DNA of 56,327 nt from an uncultured Bacteroidota bacterium (GTDB taxonomy: Bacteria; Bacteroidota; Bacteroidia; Bacteroidales; 4484-276). The stretch lies in NCBI GenBank assembly GCA_903944895.1, contig CAJATL010000175.1:1-56327 (forward strand), given 5' to 3'. The position numbers were made by a program, and so were the translations under genes. Under the pieces are notes generated by a model, which saw only the letters and a list, made by a program, of their open reading frames with translations, searched no databases and had not been told where the DNA came from. Of the stretch, positions 42,030-51,690 are shown piece after piece (within the stretch, counting starts at the first letter, position 1; the number at the start of each line of letters is the position of its first letter).

Positions 42030-44549
42030 ATGGAAAACATTCATAATCCCGAAATTAGCCTGGCTTTTGATTTTGTTGAATACACCAACCGGAATATCTT
42101 TTTAACTGGAAATGCCGGCACCGGAAAAACCACTTTTTTGCACAACCTGCGGAAGAAGTCGCCCAAACGCATGATTGTGGTTGCTCCAACCGGTGTGGCG
42201 GCCATCAATGCCGGCGGGGTGACCATCCATTCATTTTTCCAGATGCCTTTTGGCCCACATATTCCACAGACCGCTACAGGCAGCGAATATCATGATGAAC
42301 AGGAAAAAAAGTCATCCGCCTACAGCGTCAAAAAATTTAGCCGCGATAAAATCCAGATAATGAAAAGCCTCGATTTGCTGGTGATCGATGAAATAAGCAT
42401 GGTCCGGGCCGACCTCCTTGATGGCATTGATGAGGTGCTCCGTAAATATCGCGATCGCTACAAACCTTTTGGTGGCGTGCAACTGCTCATGATTGGCGAC
42501 CTTCAGCAACTTGCGCCGGTAGCAAAGGAGGACGAATGGGATTTGCTGAAACAATATTACGAAACCGTTTTCTTTTTTAGCAGCAAAGCGCTTCAAATGA
42601 CCAATTATGTCACGATCGGCCTTAAACATATTTACCGGCAAAATGATGCAGTTTTTATCGGGATGCTCAACAAAATCCGCGACAACAGCCTGGATGAAGA
42701 AACGCTGGTTCAGTTAAATAAGCGCTACATCCCCGGTTTCGTGCTCAATTCGGGCGAAGGTTACATTATTCTTACCACCCATAATTACCAGGCTAAAGAG
42801 ATTAATGAATCGAAACTTAAAACGCTTAAATCGTCACCACGTACTTTTACGGCGAGTGTAACCGGTGATTTTCCGGAATATTCGTATCCCACCGATTTTG
42901 AACTTACCCTGAAAATCGGGGCACAGGTGATGTTTGTGAAAAACGACACTTCGCGCGAAAAGCTTTTCTTTAACGGGAAAATTGGTGTTATCGAAAGTTT
43001 TGATGATGATACCATTTACGTAAATTGCCCCGCCGACACCGAATCAATTCCTGTTGTAAGGCTCGAATGGGACAACACAAAATACACCATCGACGACGAA
43101 ACCAAAGAAATCAAGGAAAATGTTGCCGGCACGTTCAAACAATATCCGTTAAAACTGGCCTGGGCCATCACCATTCATAAAAGCCAGGGTTTGACTTTTG
43201 AGAAAGCCATCATCGATGCAAATGCCGCTTTTGCGCACGGGCAGGTTTATGTTGCATTGAGCCGCTGCAAAACCCTCGAAGGACTGGTTTTGAGTTCTCC
43301 GATTTCGTTTGGAAGCATTAAATACGATTCCAAAGTTGCACGATTCAGCAACGATGCCGAACAAAATAGGCCTGGCGAACAGATCCTGGCTGAATCGAAA
43401 AATGCCTATGAAAAAGATTTGCTCATCGAACTCTTTGATTTTATTCCGCTGCAGCGGAGGATAAATTACCTGCTTAAACTATTTACCGAACATTTTGCAA
43501 GTCTGCTCGATTCCGACCGAAATTTGATTGCAAATTTGAGCCTGGTTTTTAAAAATGAGTTGCTGGATGTGTCCGAAAAATTTCTTGCTCAGGTAAGGTA
43601 TTTATGCGCCCAGCCCGGAACTATCGAGGAAAATACTGCACTTCAGGAACGTGTAATCAAAGCCAGCACCTGGTTTGCGGATAAAACAAAAACCATCATT
43701 GCCGATGTAATCCAAAATTTGGTCATCGAAACCGACAATAAAACCATCCGGAAATCGGTAAATGATGCACTGGATTATTTGCGCCAGGACACCATGGTTA
43801 AACTGGCTTGTCTGAATGGCTGCAAATCAGGATTTGTCGTTAAAAATTATCTCGATGTAAGGGCGAAAGCGGCCATCGAAAAGGAAGAAACAAAGCATGC
43901 CTTTAAAAAGTCAGGCGAAAGTGCTCCGGCTCACATCCCACATCCCAAACTGTATTCGACACTGAAGGCCTGGCGTGAAAATATGGCAAACGAACAGGAG
44001 ATGGAATCTTACCTGATTCTGCCTCAAAAAACCATGATCGAACTGGTTACCTCTTTGCCAGCCACCAAATCGGAACTCAAGGAAATAAAAGGAATCGGGA
44101 AGAAAAAGCTGAAGCAGTTTGGGGATGAGATTCTGGAGATCATTGCGGCCTATCGCAAAGAAAATAACATTGAAAAGAAACCTGAAGCACCAAAAGTGCC
44201 GAAAGTGCCGAAAAAAAATGAGTCCGGCGCAACAGTCACACAACTGGCCAGTTTTGAACTTTTCAAATCAGGAAAAACCCTTGCCGAAGTTGCCGCAGCC
44301 CGTGTATTGAGTGTTTCAACCATCGAAGGTCACCTGGCGCATTTTGTTTTGACCGGTGAGTTGGATGTTAAAGATTTTGTTTCTTCTGAAAAAATAGCAC
44401 TGATTACCGAATATTTCCTTCAGGCCGAAAGTACTCAGTTTGGACCAGCAAAAACTATTTTAGGAGATGATGTTTCCTACGCCGAATTGCGTTTTGTTCA
44501 CAATTATCTGATTTTTAATGGCGAGTTAGCCTACACAAAGCAAAAATAA
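42030..44549 (+). CDS. PIF1-like helicase with HRDC and HTH domains
   Basis: The 839-residue protein begins with a superfamily 1 helicase core: Walker A GNAGTGKTTF at about 27-36, VAPTGVAAINAGG, Walker B VIDEISMV, and a late WAITIHKSQGLTFEKA plus VALSRCKTLEGL. This core resembles PIF1/RecD helicases that unwind 5'-3'. An HRDC-like domain (about 635-710, YSTLKAWRENMANEQEMESYLI and IKGIGKKKLKQFGDEIL) and a C-terminal HTH_40-type domain (about 735-839) follow. It likely works in DNA repair or replication restart. It stands alone. Confidence 0.9.
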   Translation: MENIHNPEISLAFDFVEYTNRNIFLTGNAGTGKTTFLHNLRKKSPKRMIVVAPTGVAAINAGGVTIHSFFQMPFGPHIPQTATGSEYHDEQEKKSSAYSVKKFSRDKIQIMKSLDLLVIDEISMVRADLLDGIDEVLRKYRDRYKPFGGVQLLMIGDLQQLAPVAKEDEWDLLKQYYETVFFFSSKALQMTNYVTIGLKHIYRQNDAVFIGMLNKIRDNSLDEETLVQLNKRYIPGFVLNSGEGYIILTTHNYQAKEINESKLKTLKSSPRTFTASVTGDFPEYSYPTDFELTLKIGAQVMFVKNDTSREKLFFNGKIGVIESFDDDTIYVNCPADTESIPVVRLEWDNTKYTIDDETKEIKENVAGTFKQYPLKLAWAITIHKSQGLTFEKAIIDANAAFAHGQVYVALSRCKTLEGLVLSSPISFGSIKYDSKVARFSNDAEQNRPGEQILAESKNAYEKDLLIELFDFIPLQRRINYLLKLFTEHFASLLDSDRNLIANLSLVFKNELLDVSEKFLAQVRYLCAQPGTIEENTALQERVIKASTWFADKTKTIIADVIQNLVIETDNKTIRKSVNDALDYLRQDTMVKLACLNGCKSGFVVKNYLDVRAKAAIEKEETKHAFKKSGESAPAHIPHPKLYSTLKAWRENMANEQEMESYLILPQKTMIELVTSLPATKSELKEIKGIGKKKLKQFGDEILEIIAAYRKENNIEKKPEAPKVPKVPKKNESGATVTQLASFELFKSGKTLAEVAAARVLSVSTIEGHLAHFVLTGELDVKDFVSSEKIALITEYFLQAESTQFGPAKTILGDDVSYAELRFVHNYLIFNGELAYTKQK

Positions 44550-44591
44550 GATTGGCTGGCTGGTTGGATTCTGATTTAAGAAAACTACTGA

Positions 44592-45338
44592 TTACTCAGG
44601 AAAAGGAACGGTGTTCAACTCATTTTTACTAAAATTAAACTGATAAACCAGGCCAATATTCGGATAAAGCGTATTTTCATAATAAATCCCGGTGCCTTCG
44701 ATGTAAAAGTTATAAATCTTTAATCCCAGCGATAAAACCGGAAAGGAAGGGCTGAATGACCTGCTATATTCCATATCTTCGTTTTTCCTGATCCAAAAAT
44801 TATTGAAACTGTACCGTGGCGTAAGGATTATATTAAAATGTGGTGTAACCCTCACCGACAACGGGATAAAAAAATCAGCATTAATGGCACCTTTTACTTC
44901 GGGGTTCATTGGCTCGGCGGAGCCAAAAATGCGTAATGAATCTTTTGCGATTACAAAACCAAGATCGCTGCCGATGGCTGCATTAAATTTTCTCCCCGCA
45001 TTAAAAAGGCTGTATTGAGCGCCGAGGCGTAAGCCAAATCCTCCAACCACGTAAGGCAAATGTATCGCAAACCTCAGATCTAACTGGTTATTAATTCCAT
45101 ACTGGCCACCACCGGCTAAAATAGGGACAGTCGAAATTTTACCCGACGAATAAATATCCCCGTTATCCGAAATTGAGTCAATTTCCGGTTTCTGTCCTGT
45201 TCCTCCGCCCGCGTAAACCTGAATATTCCCTTTGCCGGTTGGCGCAGGATTATTGACATATAAATTATTGGAAACAGTGCACGAAAAGAGAAGCGCGATC
45301 AAAACAACATTCAAAATACCCCGGATGAGATTTTTCAT
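44592..45338 (-). CDS. Outer-membrane lipoprotein with barrel-like strands
   Basis: The 248-residue protein has a lipoprotein signal (NVVLIALLFSC, with Cys20 as the acylation site). An extended Asn/Gly-rich part and then alternating strands with many aromatic residues follow (for example FGLRLGAQYSLF, HFNIILTPRYSFNNFW). The pattern suggests a lipid-anchored beta-barrel-like outer-membrane protein. Family not recognised. Confidence 0.75.
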   Translation of the reverse strand: MKNLIRGILNVVLIALLFSCTVSNNLYVNNPAPTGKGNIQVYAGGGTGQKPEIDSISDNGDIYSSGKISTVPILAGGGQYGINNQLDLRFAIHLPYVVGGFGLRLGAQYSLFNAGRKFNAAIGSDLGFVIAKDSLRIFGSAEPMNPEVKGAINADFFIPLSVRVTPHFNIILTPRYSFNNFWIRKNEDMEYSRSFSPSFPVLSLGLKIYNFYIEGTGIYYENTLYPNIGLVYQFNFSKNELNTVPFPE

Positions 45339-45501
45339 GACGTACTAAATTTTGTTGATTGACTGAACAAATTTAAATCATTTCCCATAAAAACCGATGT
45401 TAAATAATCATGCAAAAACCGCTGATTTAACAACAACTGAATGCGGTCAACCGGCGGTTTTTATTTACAATGAAGTGGATTTATCCCAAAAGTAGCTTAT
45501 T

Positions 45502-46365
45502 TCACTTTTCGATCCTGGCGATACATTCTTTCAGACTATCGCGCCAATAAGGGATTTCGAGATTAAATTCTTTTTTGATTTTGTCCTTGTTCATCACGCT
45601 GTAAAACGGGCGTTTGGCCGGAAGCGGGTAATCTTTGGTTTCGATGGGCAAAACTTTACAACTGATGCCGGCGATTTCGTGGATAGCTTTGGTGAAATCG
45701 TACCAGCTTGCAACACCTTCGTTGGAATAATGAAAAACTTCCGGAGTTTTGTATTCCTGCCACTTTGGGATGAGTTGAAGAATTGTTTTGGCCAGATCGC
45801 GTGCATAGGTTGGTGAGCCAATCTGATCGAACACAACTTTTAGCTGATCGCGTTCCCGTCCGTATTTGAGCATCGATTTTACAAAATTCCCGCCAAATTC
45901 TGAATAAAGCCAGGAGGTTCTGAGAATAACCGCTTTGCCGTTTTCCTGAAGGATCAGTTGTTCGCCCAATAATTTGGAGCGGGCGTAAGCGCCGTCCGGA
46001 GCTGTTGGATCATCTTCACAAATCGGTTGATGTGCTTTTCCACTAAAAACATAATCGGTCGAAACGTGAACGAGCAGTGCGTTGTACTTCAGCGCTGCCG
46101 CGGCAAGTATTCCGACAGCAGTTCCATTGATGAGGTCGGCAATGTCGGGCTCAGTTTCTGCTTTATCAACCGCAGTGTAGGCAGCGGCATTAATGATCAC
46201 ATCAATGGCGTGATGCGAAACAAAGTTGTTTACGGTTGTTTTTTTCGTAATGTCGAGTTCGGCAACATCCGTAAAGATAAAATGGTAATCAACAAAATCA
46301 GCGGATAGTTGTCTGATTTCGTTTCCCAACTGACCGTTACTTCCGGTAACTAAAATATTTAGCAT
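45502..46365 (-). CDS. rfbD: dTDP-4-dehydrorhamnose reductase
   Basis: The 287-residue protein has the RmlD features: the NAD(P) loop GSNGQLG (8-14), NAAAYTAVDKAE, STDYVFSG and the catalytic YARSK (Tyr-x3-Lys). It reduces dTDP-4-keto-L-rhamnose to dTDP-L-rhamnose for cell-surface glycans. RmlA, B and C are not in this window. The gene lies six bases behind the UDP-xylose synthase gene in a minus-strand cluster of nucleotide-sugar enzymes. Confidence 0.92.
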   Translation of the reverse strand: MLNILVTGSNGQLGNEIRQLSADFVDYHFIFTDVAELDITKKTTVNNFVSHHAIDVIINAAAYTAVDKAETEPDIADLINGTAVGILAAAALKYNALLVHVSTDYVFSGKAHQPICEDDPTAPDGAYARSKLLGEQLILQENGKAVILRTSWLYSEFGGNFVKSMLKYGRERDQLKVVFDQIGSPTYARDLAKTILQLIPKWQEYKTPEVFHYSNEGVASWYDFTKAIHEIAGISCKVLPIETKDYPLPAKRPFYSVMNKDKIKKEFNLEIPYWRDSLKECIARIEK

Positions 46366-46370
46366 AAAAA

Positions 46371-47318
46371 TCAGATATTGGTAAGATCGATGGATTTAAA
46401 ATAGTTGATGGTTTTCAGGAGGCCTTCGCGAAGCTGGATTTTTGGTTCCCAGTTCAGTTCTTTTTTTGCAAGGCTGATGTCGGGCTGACGCTGCATGGGG
46501 TCATCGGAGGGTAAAGGTTCGTAAACGATGCCGGATTTTGCGTTTGTAAGTTCAATGACCAGTTCAGCGAGCTCCTTAATGGTAAATTCGTTGGGATTTC
46601 CCACATTAACAGGTCCTGTAAAATCAGTTCTCGAATTCATCATTTTGATCATCCCATCAATCAGGTCGTCGCGGTAGCAAAAACTGCGGGTTTGCATGCC
46701 GTCGCCATAAAGTGTTATGTCGCGGCCTTTGAGTGCCTGTACAATAAAATTTGAGACTACCCTTCCATCGTTGGGATGCATACGTGGGCCGTAGGTATTG
46801 AAAATCCGCATGATTTTGATGTCCACATTATTCTGGCGATTATAATTAACAAACAGAGTCTCGGCACACCTTTTTCCTTCATCATAACAAGCTCTGATCC
46901 CGATTGGATTTACGTGTCCCCAATAACTTTCGGTCTGAGGGTGAATTTCGGGGTCGCCATAAACTTCGCTTGTGGAGGCTTGTAAAATGCGGGCATTGAT
47001 ACGTTTGGCCAGGCCAAGCATATTGATGGCTCCCATCACCGAGGTTTTGATGGTTTTGATGGCGTTGTATTGATAATGAATTGGAGATGCCGGGCAGGCA
47101 AGGTTGTAAATCTGATCGACCTCAATAAAAAAAGGCATGGTGATGTCGTGCCGCACCATTTCAAAATAGGGGTTGTCGAGCAGATGAACCACATTTTGCT
47201 TTTGTCCGGTAAAAAAATTATCAACACAAATTACTTCGTTGCCTTCATCTAAGAGCCTTTCGCATAGATGCGATCCCAAAAAGCCAGCGCCGCCGGTAAC
47301 CAAAATTTTCTTTCTCAT
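46371..47318 (-). CDS. uxs: UDP-glucuronate decarboxylase (UDP-xylose synthase)
   Basis: The 315-residue protein is a short-chain dehydrogenase with [12 protein letters not shown] (9-20), the UXS-typical [10 protein letters not shown] stretch, STSEVYGDP, the catalytic YDEGK and [10 protein letters not shown]. It oxidises and decarboxylates UDP-glucuronic acid to UDP-xylose. The preceding gene of the cluster makes its substrate. There is no N-terminal membrane segment, so it is cytosolic. Confidence 0.93.
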   Translation of the reverse strand: MRKKILVTGGAGFLGSHLCERLLDEGNEVICVDNFFTGQKQNVVHLLDNPYFEMVRHDITMPFFIEVDQIYNLACPASPIHYQYNAIKTIKTSVMGAINMLGLAKRINARILQASTSEVYGDPEIHPQTESYWGHVNPIGIRACYDEGKRCAETLFVNYNRQNNVDIKIMRIFNTYGPRMHPNDGRVVSNFIVQALKGRDITLYGDGMQTRSFCYRDDLIDGMIKMMNSRTDFTGPVNVGNPNEFTIKELAELVIELTNAKSGIVYEPLPSDDPMQRQPDISLAKKELNWEPKIQLREGLLKTINYFKSIDLTNI

Positions 47319-47410
47319 ATCGAAAGGTTGGATTATAAAAATGAAACTGCCTGATCAGGCAGGGCTTTTATCAAAAGCCAAACGAAATCAGGCAGATTAA
47401 AAAAATGAAT

Positions 47411-48745
47411 TTAACTTTTTTTGCGCGTTGTGTCAACGCCGATGCAGAAATAATCGAAACCTGAACCGGCCATTTCTTCGATATCATAAACATTACGGCC
47501 GTCAAAAATTACAGGTTTTTTGATCAGTTTTTTCACCACATTAAAGTTGGGGAACCTGAATTCAGGCCATTCGGTCACCATCATCAACGCATCAGCATCG
47601 ATGAGGGCTTCTTCTTTATCCTTTACAAATTCGACAGCATCACCAATTTTGCGTTTGGCTTCTTCCATAGCCACCGGGTCGTAAGCTTTAACTTTAACAC
47701 CGGCTGCAAGCAGTTTTTCGATGAGTACCAACGAAGGGGCTTCGCGCATGTCGTCGGTTTGAGGTTTAAACGAAAGCCCCCACATGGCAACGGTTTTGCC
47801 TTTTAAATCGCCATCATAATATTTGTATAATTTGTTGAAAAGTACCGATTTCTGGTCATCGTTAACTTCTTCGACCGCACGCAAAACCCTTAAATCGTAG
47901 CCATTTTGGCGGGCCGTGTGGATGATGGCTTTTACGTCTTTCGGGAAGCATGAGCCACCATAGCCGATGCCGGGATAGATGAATTTTTTGCCGATACGCG
48001 AATCGCTTCCGATGCCTTTGCGCACCATGTTTACATCCGCGCCCATGATTTCGCAAAGGTTGGCGATGTCGTTCATGAAGCTGATTTTGGTGGCAAGCAT
48101 CGAGTTGGCGGCATATTTGGTCATCTCAGCCGAGGGAACATCCATAAAAATAACCGGGTGGCCATTTAAGGTGAAAGGTTTGTAGAGCCTTTTCATAATA
48201 TTTTCAGCCTTTGCTGATTCCACGCCAACAACAATTCTGTCGGGTTTCAGGAAATCATCAACAGCGGCGCCTTCTTTGAGGAATTCCGGATTGGAGGCAA
48301 CGTCGAATTCAATTTTTGCGCCTCTTTTATCGAGTTCTTCCTGAATAGCGTTTCGTACTTTCGCTGCGGTTCCAACCGGAACAGTGCTTTTGGTAACCAT
48401 CAGAATATAATCGGTCATGTTGCGGCCAACCTGACGGGCAACGTCCAGAACATATTTAAGATCGGCACTGCCATCTTCGTCGGGGGGAGTGCCCACTGCC
48501 GAAAAAATTACTTCTGCTCCGTCGAGTGTCGATGCAAGATCAGTGGAGAAATTTAATCGTCCTTTTTCAACATTCCTGTGAACCATGTCTTCCAATCCTG
48601 GCTCATAAATGGGGATAACGCCTTTTTTTAGGCCTTCAATTTTTTTCTCATCAATGTCAACACATATTACATCAATGCCTACTTCCGAAAAACAAGTGCC
48701 TGTTACTAAGCCAACATAGCCTGTTCCAACGATTACTATTTTCAT
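47411..48745 (-). CDS. ugd: UDP-glucose 6-dehydrogenase
   Basis: The 444-residue protein has GTGYVGLVTG (7-16), TKSTVPVGT and the active-site Cys266 in GYGGSCFPKD. It oxidises UDP-glucose twice to UDP-glucuronic acid with NAD. It is first in the minus-strand order before the UDP-xylose synthase and RmlD genes, so the cluster supplies UDP-glucuronate, UDP-xylose and dTDP-rhamnose for exopolysaccharide or lipopolysaccharide. Confidence 0.95.
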   Translation of the reverse strand: MKIVIVGTGYVGLVTGTCFSEVGIDVICVDIDEKKIEGLKKGVIPIYEPGLEDMVHRNVEKGRLNFSTDLASTLDGAEVIFSAVGTPPDEDGSADLKYVLDVARQVGRNMTDYILMVTKSTVPVGTAAKVRNAIQEELDKRGAKIEFDVASNPEFLKEGAAVDDFLKPDRIVVGVESAKAENIMKRLYKPFTLNGHPVIFMDVPSAEMTKYAANSMLATKISFMNDIANLCEIMGADVNMVRKGIGSDSRIGKKFIYPGIGYGGSCFPKDVKAIIHTARQNGYDLRVLRAVEEVNDDQKSVLFNKLYKYYDGDLKGKTVAMWGLSFKPQTDDMREAPSLVLIEKLLAAGVKVKAYDPVAMEEAKRKIGDAVEFVKDKEEALIDADALMMVTEWPEFRFPNFNVVKKLIKKPVIFDGRNVYDIEEMAGSGFDYFCIGVDTTRKKS

Positions 48746-49167
48746 ATTTTTTTAATTTTGTTATGAGTAAATCTTAAAATTTTAGCAAAATTGTGAGTTT
48801 AAAATGAAGTGACCAAGTTACAGATATTTTAATTTGATGGATATTTTTTTTAAAAATATTGAATAATAATGCAAATTTGGAAGGGGTTTAAATAGTGTGG
48901 CTTCCTCAGGATAAAATTACCTGCCAAATTTCGTGGTTCCTTTAAATGATGATGTTTTGGATAACCTCCTGAATTTTAGAATTCCCTGAAAATACCCAAA
49001 AATGACCTTTAATTCCTTCCTGTTTTTTTTGGATTTCAGAGTTTTTATCAGATTTATTTTAACGGAAGGTAAACTCTTTAGCCTGAAATGAGTTAATGAC
49101 TTTGGAGCAAATAACTATTTTTGGCTGCAAAAAGCATTTAAAAACAGATTTTAATAAATGAAAAGAT
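48746..49167. other. Divergent intergenic region
   Basis: No gene visible. TATTTTTG at 49116-49123 could be a -7 element for the asparagine synthase gene, but no well-spaced -33 element is present. Confidence 0.4.
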
Positions 49168-50841
49168 ATGTGTGGATTTGTTGGAGTATTTGATTTAAAA
49201 GGAAAAGCAGAAGATTTACGGTCGCAGGTTTTAATCATGTCGAAAAGAATCCGTCATCGCGGGCCGGACTGGTCGGGGGTTTTTTCGTGTGACAAGGCGA
49301 TCCTTTCGCATGAACGATTATCCATCGTTGATCCTGAATCGGGCGGCCAACCTCTGTACAGCAAAGACAGGAAACTGGTTTTGGCTGTAAACGGTGAAAT
49401 TTACAACCATCAGGAAATCAGGAAAAGAATCGGAAATAATTATGAATTTATGACCGGGTCTGACTGCGAAGTCATTTTGGCACTTTATCGCGAAAAGGGA
49501 GCCGCTTTCCTGGAGGATCTTAACGGGATCTTCGCTTTTGCCCTTTACGACCAGGAAAAAGACGTTTATCTGATTGCCCGCGATCATATCGGAATCATCC
49601 CGATGTACCAGGGATGGGATAAGTCGGGAAATTTTTATGTTGCATCTGAACTAAAATCTTTGGAAGGATTTTGTAATAAGATTGAAGAATTTTTACCTGG
49701 AAAATATCTTTACAGCCCCGATGGCGAAGTTAAAACCTGGTACGAGCGCGACTGGCAATCGTTTGATGCTGTTAAAAACAATGGTTTCGATATCGCTGTT
49801 TTGCGGAAAGCATTGCAGGATGCGGTTCATCGTCAGCTCATGTCGGACGTCCCTTATGGCGTTTTGCTTTCCGGTGGACTTGATTCGTCGGTGATTTCGG
49901 CAATTGCCAAAAAATATGCAGCTTACCGCATCGAATCTCAGGATACCGAACAGGCCTATTGGCCTCAACTTCACTCGTTTGCCGTGGGTTTGACCGGTTC
50001 GCCAGACCTTGCTGCCGCCAAAAAAGTAGCCAGCCATATCGGTACTATCCATCACGAAATCCACTTTACGGTTCAGGAAGGTCTTGATGCACTGAATGAC
50101 GTAATTTATCACCTCGAAACTTATGATGTTACCACCATCAGGGCTTCAACACCCATGTATCTGCTTGCGCGTGTCATTAAATCGATGGGTGTAAAAATGG
50201 TTTTATCCGGCGAAGGTGCCGACGAAGTGTTCGGTGGTTACCTGTATTTTCACAAGGCACCTGATGCACGGGCTTTTCATGAAGAAACGGTACGAAAACT
50301 CAGCAAACTCCATTTGTACGATTGCTTGCGTGCCAATAAATCACTGGCTGCCTGGGGTGTCGAAGGACGGGTGCCTTTTTTGGATAAAGAATTCCTTGAT
50401 GTGGCCATGCGGATTAATCCTGAAGAAAAAATGGCAAAAAACGGACGAATGGAAAAATGGATTGTACGAAAAGCTTTTGAAGATTTATTACCTGAAAGCG
50501 TTGCCTGGCGGCAAAAAGAACAGTTTTCGGATGGTGTTGGCTACAACTGGATCGATTCACTCAAAATCATGGTATCCGAAAAAGTCACCGATGAGCAAAT
50601 GAATACGGCGAGGTTCAGGTTTCCGATCAATACACCGATGTCGAAAGAAGAATATTATTATCGTTCGATTTTTACCGATCATTTTCCTTCGGATTCGGCG
50701 GCAAGTTGTGTGCCTTCGGTGCCTTCGATTGCTTGTAGTTCGCCGGTTGCACTCGAGTGGGATGCCAGTTTCAAAAACAATGCCGACCCATCAGGACGAT
50801 CGGTTGGGAGCGTTCATGTGGAAGGGTATGATCAAAAATGA
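49168..50841 (+). CDS. asnB: Asparagine synthase (glutamine-hydrolysing)
   Basis: The 557-residue protein starts with the nucleophile Cys2 after the initiator Met (MCGFVGVFDL) in a class II glutaminase domain (RHRGPDWSG, NGEIYNHQEI). The synthetase domain has the ATP-binding loop SGGLDSS (235-241) and GEGADEVFGGYLYFHKAP. It makes asparagine from aspartate, glutamine and ATP. The length and C-terminal tail fit AsnB. It stands alone between the nucleotide-sugar genes and the toxin island. Confidence 0.95.
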   Translation: MCGFVGVFDLKGKAEDLRSQVLIMSKRIRHRGPDWSGVFSCDKAILSHERLSIVDPESGGQPLYSKDRKLVLAVNGEIYNHQEIRKRIGNNYEFMTGSDCEVILALYREKGAAFLEDLNGIFAFALYDQEKDVYLIARDHIGIIPMYQGWDKSGNFYVASELKSLEGFCNKIEEFLPGKYLYSPDGEVKTWYERDWQSFDAVKNNGFDIAVLRKALQDAVHRQLMSDVPYGVLLSGGLDSSVISAIAKKYAAYRIESQDTEQAYWPQLHSFAVGLTGSPDLAAAKKVASHIGTIHHEIHFTVQEGLDALNDVIYHLETYDVTTIRASTPMYLLARVIKSMGVKMVLSGEGADEVFGGYLYFHKAPDARAFHEETVRKLSKLHLYDCLRANKSLAAWGVEGRVPFLDKEFLDVAMRINPEEKMAKNGRMEKWIVRKAFEDLLPESVAWRQKEQFSDGVGYNWIDSLKIMVSEKVTDEQMNTARFRFPINTPMSKEEYYYRSIFTDHFPSDSAASCVPSVPSIACSSPVALEWDASFKNNADPSGRSVGSVHVEGYDQK

Positions 50842-50884
50842 CAAGAAATTGACTTTTTGAAACATCCTCCCTGAATCTCATGAA

Positions 50885-50910
50885 AGACTTTTCTGAAACT
50901 GTTTCCATTC
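50885..50910 (+). repeat. 26-bp direct repeat, left of hipBST
   Basis: AGACTTTTCTGAAACTGTTT starts the unit. It matches 52822-52847 in 25 of 26 bases. Weaker similarity continues some 45 bases beyond both copies. Confidence 0.7.
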
Positions 50911-51009
50911 AAAGTTGAATGATTCCGGATTTTCCTGTCCATATGGTGTAACCTTCTTAGTAGAAGCTATGCGGGAATTCGATAAAAGCATCGAAATAGA
51001 TTTTGCAAT

Positions 51010-51123
51010 AGTGCAATAAAATGCACATTTTGGTCATTTATAATAGACTACAATCTGAAATCTGTTTAATAGTGCTATTAAGAGCACATTTGTATTGTAT
51101 TTTGATTAAAACAATTATCTTTG
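51010..51123 (+). promoter_or_regulatory. hipB promoter with two operator half-site pairs
   Basis: The pattern GTGC-N8-GCAC occurs twice, at 51011-51026 and 51072-51087, in similar AT-rich surroundings (AATAGTGC before, ACATTTTG or ACATTTGT after). TATCTTTG at 51116-51123 is a -7 element. Paired operators of this shape suit a dimeric HipB-type repressor. Confidence 0.65.
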
Positions 51124-51142
51124 CGATTAAAAGAGCCACATA

Positions 51143-51361
51143 ATGCACAAAAATGATTTGATTCAGACAATCAAGGAAAGAAGACAGATGCTTAAAGTTA
51201 CCCAGGAAACACTGGCAGAACTCTCCGGAGTGGGGCTACGCACACTGAAACATTTTGAGAGCGGGAAAGGAAACCCGACACTACAAACTTTACAAAAACT
51301 GGCTGACGTGCTTGGTATGGAAATTTGCCTGCAAGTCAGGAAAATGGAGGCTCCTCAATGA
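51143..51361 (+). CDS. hipB: HipB-like repressor and antitoxin
   Basis: The 72-residue protein is an XRE-type helix-turn-helix (QTIKERRQMLKVTQETLAEL, then RTLKHFESGKGNPTLQTLQK) with a short C-terminal strand (EICLQVRKMEA), as in HipB, where that strand pairs in the dimer. It would bind the two GTGC-N8-GCAC sites upstream and repress the operon. It overlaps the next gene by four bases. Confidence 0.88.
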   Translation: MHKNDLIQTIKERRQMLKVTQETLAELSGVGLRTLKHFESGKGNPTLQTLQKLADVLGMEICLQVRKMEAPQ

Positions 51362-51690
51362 GACAAGCAAAAATATTCTTCAAAAAAGAAGCGGCCGGAA
51401 TACTCACACAACACGATGATGGTACTTTTACCTTCAGGTATGATGATTTTTGGATAGCCGATCAAAGTAAACCTGCCATCAGCCTCACCTTACCAAAGAC
51501 AGTCCGGGAGTATCATTCAACATACCTTTTTCCTTTTTTTTACAATATGCTGCCGGAGGGTTCAAATAAGCAGGTGGTCTGCAGGTTTATGCGTATTGAT
51601 GAAGATGATTACTTTGGGCTGCTGCTTGCCACTGCAAAAAACGACACTATTGGAGCTGTTACAGTAACAACAATTCAAGAACCGACATGA
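51358..51690 (+). CDS. hipS: HipS (HipA N-subdomain 1 homologue)
   Basis: I start at the ATG at 51358 that overlaps the hipB stop (ATGA). The 110-residue product is only the small N-terminal domain of HipA (FFKKEAAGILTQHDDGTFTF, ISLTLPKTVREY, LFPFFYNMLPEG). In tripartite HipBST systems this separate domain acts as the antitoxin, while the kinase lacks it. Its stop overlaps the next start by four bases. Confidence 0.85.
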   Translation: MRQAKIFFKKEAAGILTQHDDGTFTFRYDDFWIADQSKPAISLTLPKTVREYHSTYLFPFFYNMLPEGSNKQVVCRFMRIDEDDYFGLLLATAKNDTIGAVTVTTIQEPT

